Below, one piece after another: positions 14,275-15,975 of a stretch of 15,975 nucleotides of DNA (the stretch's first letter is position 1; every line of letters begins with the position of its first letter). The notes under the pieces are model-generated. The model was not told the DNA's origin and did not search any database. It saw only the letters and a program-made list of their open reading frames with translations. The stretch comes from an uncultured Clostridia bacterium (GTDB lineage Bacteria > Bacillota > Clostridia > Oscillospirales > Ruminococcaceae), in contig CALBGD010000236.1 of NCBI GenBank assembly GCA_937893735.1, positions 1-15,975 on the forward strand. Reading direction: 5' to 3'. The translations under genes were made by a program, and so were the position numbers.

Positions 14275-14312
14275 GAAATATCCCGCTGTGCGAAACTGCA
14301 TATCGGGATTTC
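14275..14312 (-). promoter_or_regulatory. Candidate ANTAR-type leader hairpin with hexaloop
   Basis: On the minus strand GAAAT-CCCG pairs with CGGG-AT-ATTTC (bulge AT). The apical part is TGC-AGTTTC-GCA, a six-nucleotide loop beginning with A. A related stretch follows at about 14247-14270, where TGCAGT and CGCACA recur around a larger loop. ANTAR targets are two hexaloop hairpins before a terminator, with A at loop position 1 and G at position 4. Here position 4 is not G and the second hairpin is imperfect, so the match is partial. Confidence 0.45.
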
Positions 14313-14382
14313 GTTTCATTCAGCCTTTTTTCTCTGTGTGCTCCGGCACAAGAGCGTTTATTCCGCTTGAATCAACAATCAC

Positions 14383-14411
14383 ATTATAGCACTGTATTTC
14401 CGATTTGTCAA
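14383..14411 (-). promoter_or_regulatory. Consensus sigma-70 promoter of the glutamate synthase operon
   Basis: On the minus strand a perfect TTGACA (14411-14406), a 17-bp spacer and a perfect TATAAT (14388-14383). Transcription should start near 14376, leaving a leader of about 240 nt before the amidotransferase gene. Such an ideal promoter suggests strong constitutive initiation with control exerted downstream by attenuation. Confidence 0.9.
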
Positions 14412-14420
14412 GTACTTTTT

Positions 14421-14455
14421 GCAAGAAAATGAATTATAAACTTTCATTTTCTTGC
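14421..14455. promoter_or_regulatory. 13-bp perfect inverted repeat upstream of the glutamate synthase promoter
   Basis: GCAAGAAAATGAA (14421-14433) and its exact complement (14443-14455) are separated by TTATAAACT. The repeat begins 9 bp upstream of the -35 hexamer. A single related half-site, TTTTTTGCAAGAATGAA, lies at 14552-14568. This could be an operator for a dimeric regulator acting on either divergent operon; no T-rich tail supports termination. Confidence 0.6.
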
Positions 14456-14483
14456 ATATTGAGATACAGATTTTACTTATAAT

Positions 14484-14507
14484 TCTGGTTAGTTATAATT
14501 AACCAGA
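14484..14507. repeat. Interrupted palindrome TCTGGTTA...TAACCAGA
   Basis: Arms at 14484-14494 and 14497-14507 match over 11 positions with one G.U-type mismatch; the outer 8 bp are perfect. It is AT-rich at the centre. It lies in the intergenic region between gatC and the glutamate synthase promoter and may be a second operator. No known motif is recognised. Confidence 0.5.
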
Positions 14508-14515
14508 CCCTTGTA

Positions 14516-14531
14516 GGGCGCGGCGGCGCCC
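14516..14531. repeat. GC-rich hairpin in divergent intergenic region
   Basis: GGGCGC (14516-14521), loop GGCG, GCGCCC (14526-14531), preceded by TTGTA. It is markedly GC-richer than the surrounding AT-rich spacer. There is no T-tract directly after it, so it is not a canonical terminator. It may be part of a dispersed intergenic repeat, which I cannot confirm from one copy. Confidence 0.45.
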
Positions 14532-14582
14532 ATATTTTCGGCATTTCTGTGTTTTTTGCAAGAATGAAGCCAGTGAAGTTTC

Positions 14583-14620
14583 AGAATTTTCAGTGAATCA
14601 TACAAATTGCAGAAAATTCT
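14583..14620 (+). repeat. 9-bp inverted repeat followed by T-run upstream of gatC promoter
   Basis: AGAATTTTC (14583-14591) and GAAAATTCT (14612-14620) enclose a 20-nt loop and run into TTTT at 14621-14624. The stem is weak and AT-rich, and no gene on the plus strand ends nearby, so a terminator role is doubtful. Confidence 0.4.
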
Positions 14621-14673
14621 TTTTGACCGCTGAACTTTCCGGGCTGCAGACGCGCACTTTTTGCAAATAACAC

Positions 14674-14702
14674 TTGAAAAAAAGCTCAGAATAGAGTATA
14701 AT
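14674..14702 (+). promoter_or_regulatory. Sigma-70-type promoter of gatCA
   Basis: TTGAAA (14674-14679), a 17-bp spacer, and a perfect TATAAT (14697-14702) predict a start near 14710, about 32 nt before gatC. It drives gatC and gatA, away from the glutamate synthase operon. Confidence 0.85.
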
Positions 14703-14741
14703 AGTACTGTATTGTTAAACTTCAAGAAAGGAAGATACATC

Positions 14742-15026
14742 ATGGCAGTAGAACTCAAAACCATACAGCACCTCTGCGAGCTTTCCAAGCTGAATTACGA
14801 TGAAGCCGGGCTCGAAAAGGTAATGGGCGAGATGGGCGACATCATCGACCTGATGGACACCATAAAGTCCTTCGACCTTGTATATGACGACACCAAGGAC
14901 AACAACAGCATTTCCCTGAGCGAAGTGCGCGAGGACGTGGCACAGCCGTCCTTCCCGACAGAAAAGCTCCTCGCGAATGCAGAAAATACAGACAACTGCT
15001 ACGTTGTTCCCAAGGTAGTAGAATAA
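14742..15026 (+). CDS. gatC: Asp-tRNA(Asn)/Glu-tRNA(Gln) amidotransferase subunit C
   Basis: A 94-residue small subunit that stabilises GatA and wraps around the GatA-GatB interface in the amidotransferase converting Glu-tRNA(Gln) and/or Asp-tRNA(Asn) to the amide form. The family pattern is present: an N-terminal helix with LCELSKLNYDEAGLEKVMGEMGDIIDLMDTIKSFD, then the extended acidic segment ending in LREDVAQPSF-like VREDVAQPSFPTEKLLANA and a terminal YVVPKVVE. The ATG at 14742 is chosen because AAAGGAAG at 14727-14734 precedes it properly; upstream in-frame codons overlap the promoter. Its stop directly abuts the GGAGG of gatA, so the two are coupled. Confidence 0.95.
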   Translation: MAVELKTIQHLCELSKLNYDEAGLEKVMGEMGDIIDLMDTIKSFDLVYDDTKDNNSISLSEVREDVAQPSFPTEKLLANAENTDNCYVVPKVVE

Positions 15027-15036
15027 GGAGGCAGAC

Positions 15037-15975
15037 ATGGATATAACCCGCGCAAGGATCCGCGACCTGCGCAAGGCGCTGGATTCCAGGCAGATAAGCG
15101 CCGCAGAGCTCTGCGGAGAATACTTTAAGAATATAGAAGCAGGCGACGGAAAGCTCCAGTCCTACATCACCGTGACCAAGGACAAGGCAATGGAGATGGC
15201 GGCAAACGCGCAGAAGCGCATAGATTCCGGCGATGTTTCCCCGCTGACCGGAATCCCGCTCGCGATAAAGGACAACATCTGCACCGACGGAATCAAGACC
15301 ACCTGCGCCAGCAGAATGCTGGAGAATTTCGTTCCGCCGTACAACGCAACAGTTATCGAGAAGCTGAACGCTGAGGGCTACGTGCTGCTCGGCAAGACAA
15401 GCATGGACGAGTTCGCAATGGGCGGCTCCACCCAGACCTCCGCGTTTGCAAAGACCAAGAACCCCTACGACCTCGAAAGAGTTCCCGGCGGTTCCTCCGG
15501 CGGAAGCGCGGCTGCGGTTTCCGCTTCGTTTGCGCCCGCAGCCCTCGGAAGCGACACCGGCGGCTCCATCAGACAGCCCGCTTCTTTCTGCGGCGTTACC
15601 GGAATCAAGCCGACCTATGGCAGAGTTTCCAGATACGGACTTGTGGCTTTCGCAAGCTCCCTCGACCAGATAGGCCCGATATGCTCTGACGCCCGCGACT
15701 GCGCCATCATGCTCAACGCTATCTGCGCCCACGACCCGCACGACGCGACAAGCTCCCGCCAGCCCGTTCCGGATTTCACTGAGAAGCTCGGTCAGTCCGT
15801 CAGCGGAATGAAAATAGCCATGCCCAAGGAATTCTACTCCGACGACATAGACGAGGAAGTAAAATCCCACGTCATGAACGCCGCAAAGGTGCTGGAATCC
15901 CAGGGCGCAAAGCTTGTGGAGTGCTCCATTCCCGGACTGAAATACGCTATCCCGGCTTACTACCTCATCGCCTGC
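15037..15975 (+). CDS. gatA: Asp-tRNA(Asn)/Glu-tRNA(Gln) amidotransferase subunit A, 3' end outside window
   Basis: The first 313 residues of the glutaminase subunit, an amidase-signature enzyme that releases ammonia from glutamine and channels it to GatB. The Ser-cisSer-Lys triad is complete: Lys78 in GIPLAIKDNICTDG, Ser153 in VPGGSSGGSAAAV and Ser177 in GSDTGGSIRQPASFCG. KPTYGRVSRYGLVAFASSLDQIGP is also diagnostic. These positions agree with the usual GatA numbering within one residue. GGAGG at 15027-15031 lies 5 nt before the ATG. The gene leaves the window at the right edge in frame; gatB would be expected next. Confidence 0.97.
   Translation, partial: MDITRARIRDLRKALDSRQISAAELCGEYFKNIEAGDGKLQSYITVTKDKAMEMAANAQKRIDSGDVSPLTGIPLAIKDNICTDGIKTTCASRMLENFVPPYNATVIEKLNAEGYVLLGKTSMDEFAMGGSTQTSAFAKTKNPYDLERVPGGSSGGSAAAVSASFAPAALGSDTGGSIRQPASFCGVTGIKPTYGRVSRYGLVAFASSLDQIGPICSDARDCAIMLNAICAHDPHDATSSRQPVPDFTEKLGQSVSGMKIAMPKEFYSDDIDEEVKSHVMNAAKVLESQGAKLVECSIPGLKYAIPAYYLIAC

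Noticed and set aside
14516..14531. Intrinsic terminator between gatC and the glutamate synthase operon
   Set aside because: There is no T-run directly after the stem on either strand, and both neighbouring operons diverge from this point.

Overview
The window looks like a chromosomal segment from a GC-rich gut-type Clostridia bacterium, probably Oscillospiraceae/Ruminococcaceae-like. That placement is inferred from gene content: a Bacillus-type SpeA, a split (archaeal-type) glutamate synthase with an ANTAR regulator, GatCA, and CNNM/HAD/ArsC-like house-keeping genes. Genes are tightly packed with strong GGAGG-type ribosome sites and near-consensus sigma-70 promoters. I see no phage, insertion sequence, CRISPR array, tRNA or rRNA.

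Region 1 (1-4271, minus strand) is a polyamine operon read from a TTGCAA/TATACT promoter: speD (SAM decarboxylase), speA (arginine/lysine/ornithine decarboxylase), speE (spermidine synthase), a small cupin, and the start of a carboxynorspermidine synthase-like dehydrogenase that runs off the left edge. Enzymes of two different routes to spermidine, the aminopropyl route and the carboxy-aminopropyl route, therefore sit in one transcription unit. The speD leader carries an 11-bp hairpin.

Region 2 (4371-8285, plus strand) is an operon from a TTGCAA/TATAAT promoter to an intrinsic terminator: a Cof-type HAD phosphatase, an ArsC/Spx-like protein, a CNNM/CorC membrane transporter, a free-standing fragment-like protein matching the middle of FakA/YloV, and a divergent HMGL-like TIM-barrel protein. 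It is flanked on both sides by members of one structured repeat family (4371-4503 and 8301-8473). Their shared closing stem, conserved hairpin and compensatory base changes make them the most interesting non-coding feature here.

Region 3 (8480-14411, minus strand) is a complete split glutamate synthase (GOGAT) operon: class II glutamine amidotransferase, FMN/synthase domain with N-terminal ferredoxin, a 16-Cys ferredoxin, an FAD/NAD(P) oxidoreductase, the GXGXG domain, and an ANTAR antiterminator. It starts from a consensus TTGACA/TATAAT promoter and has a leader of about 240 nt with hairpins and an intrinsic terminator just before the first gene, as expected for ANTAR-controlled attenuation. 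The FMN-domain gene carries two net minus-one frame breaks between its two [4Fe-4S] motifs; they are either real lesions or sequence errors.

Region 4 (14674-15975, plus strand) is the start of gatCA, subunits of the glutamine-dependent Asp/Glu-tRNA amidotransferase, divergent from the glutamate synthase operon. The roughly 260 bp between the two promoters hold several inverted repeats.
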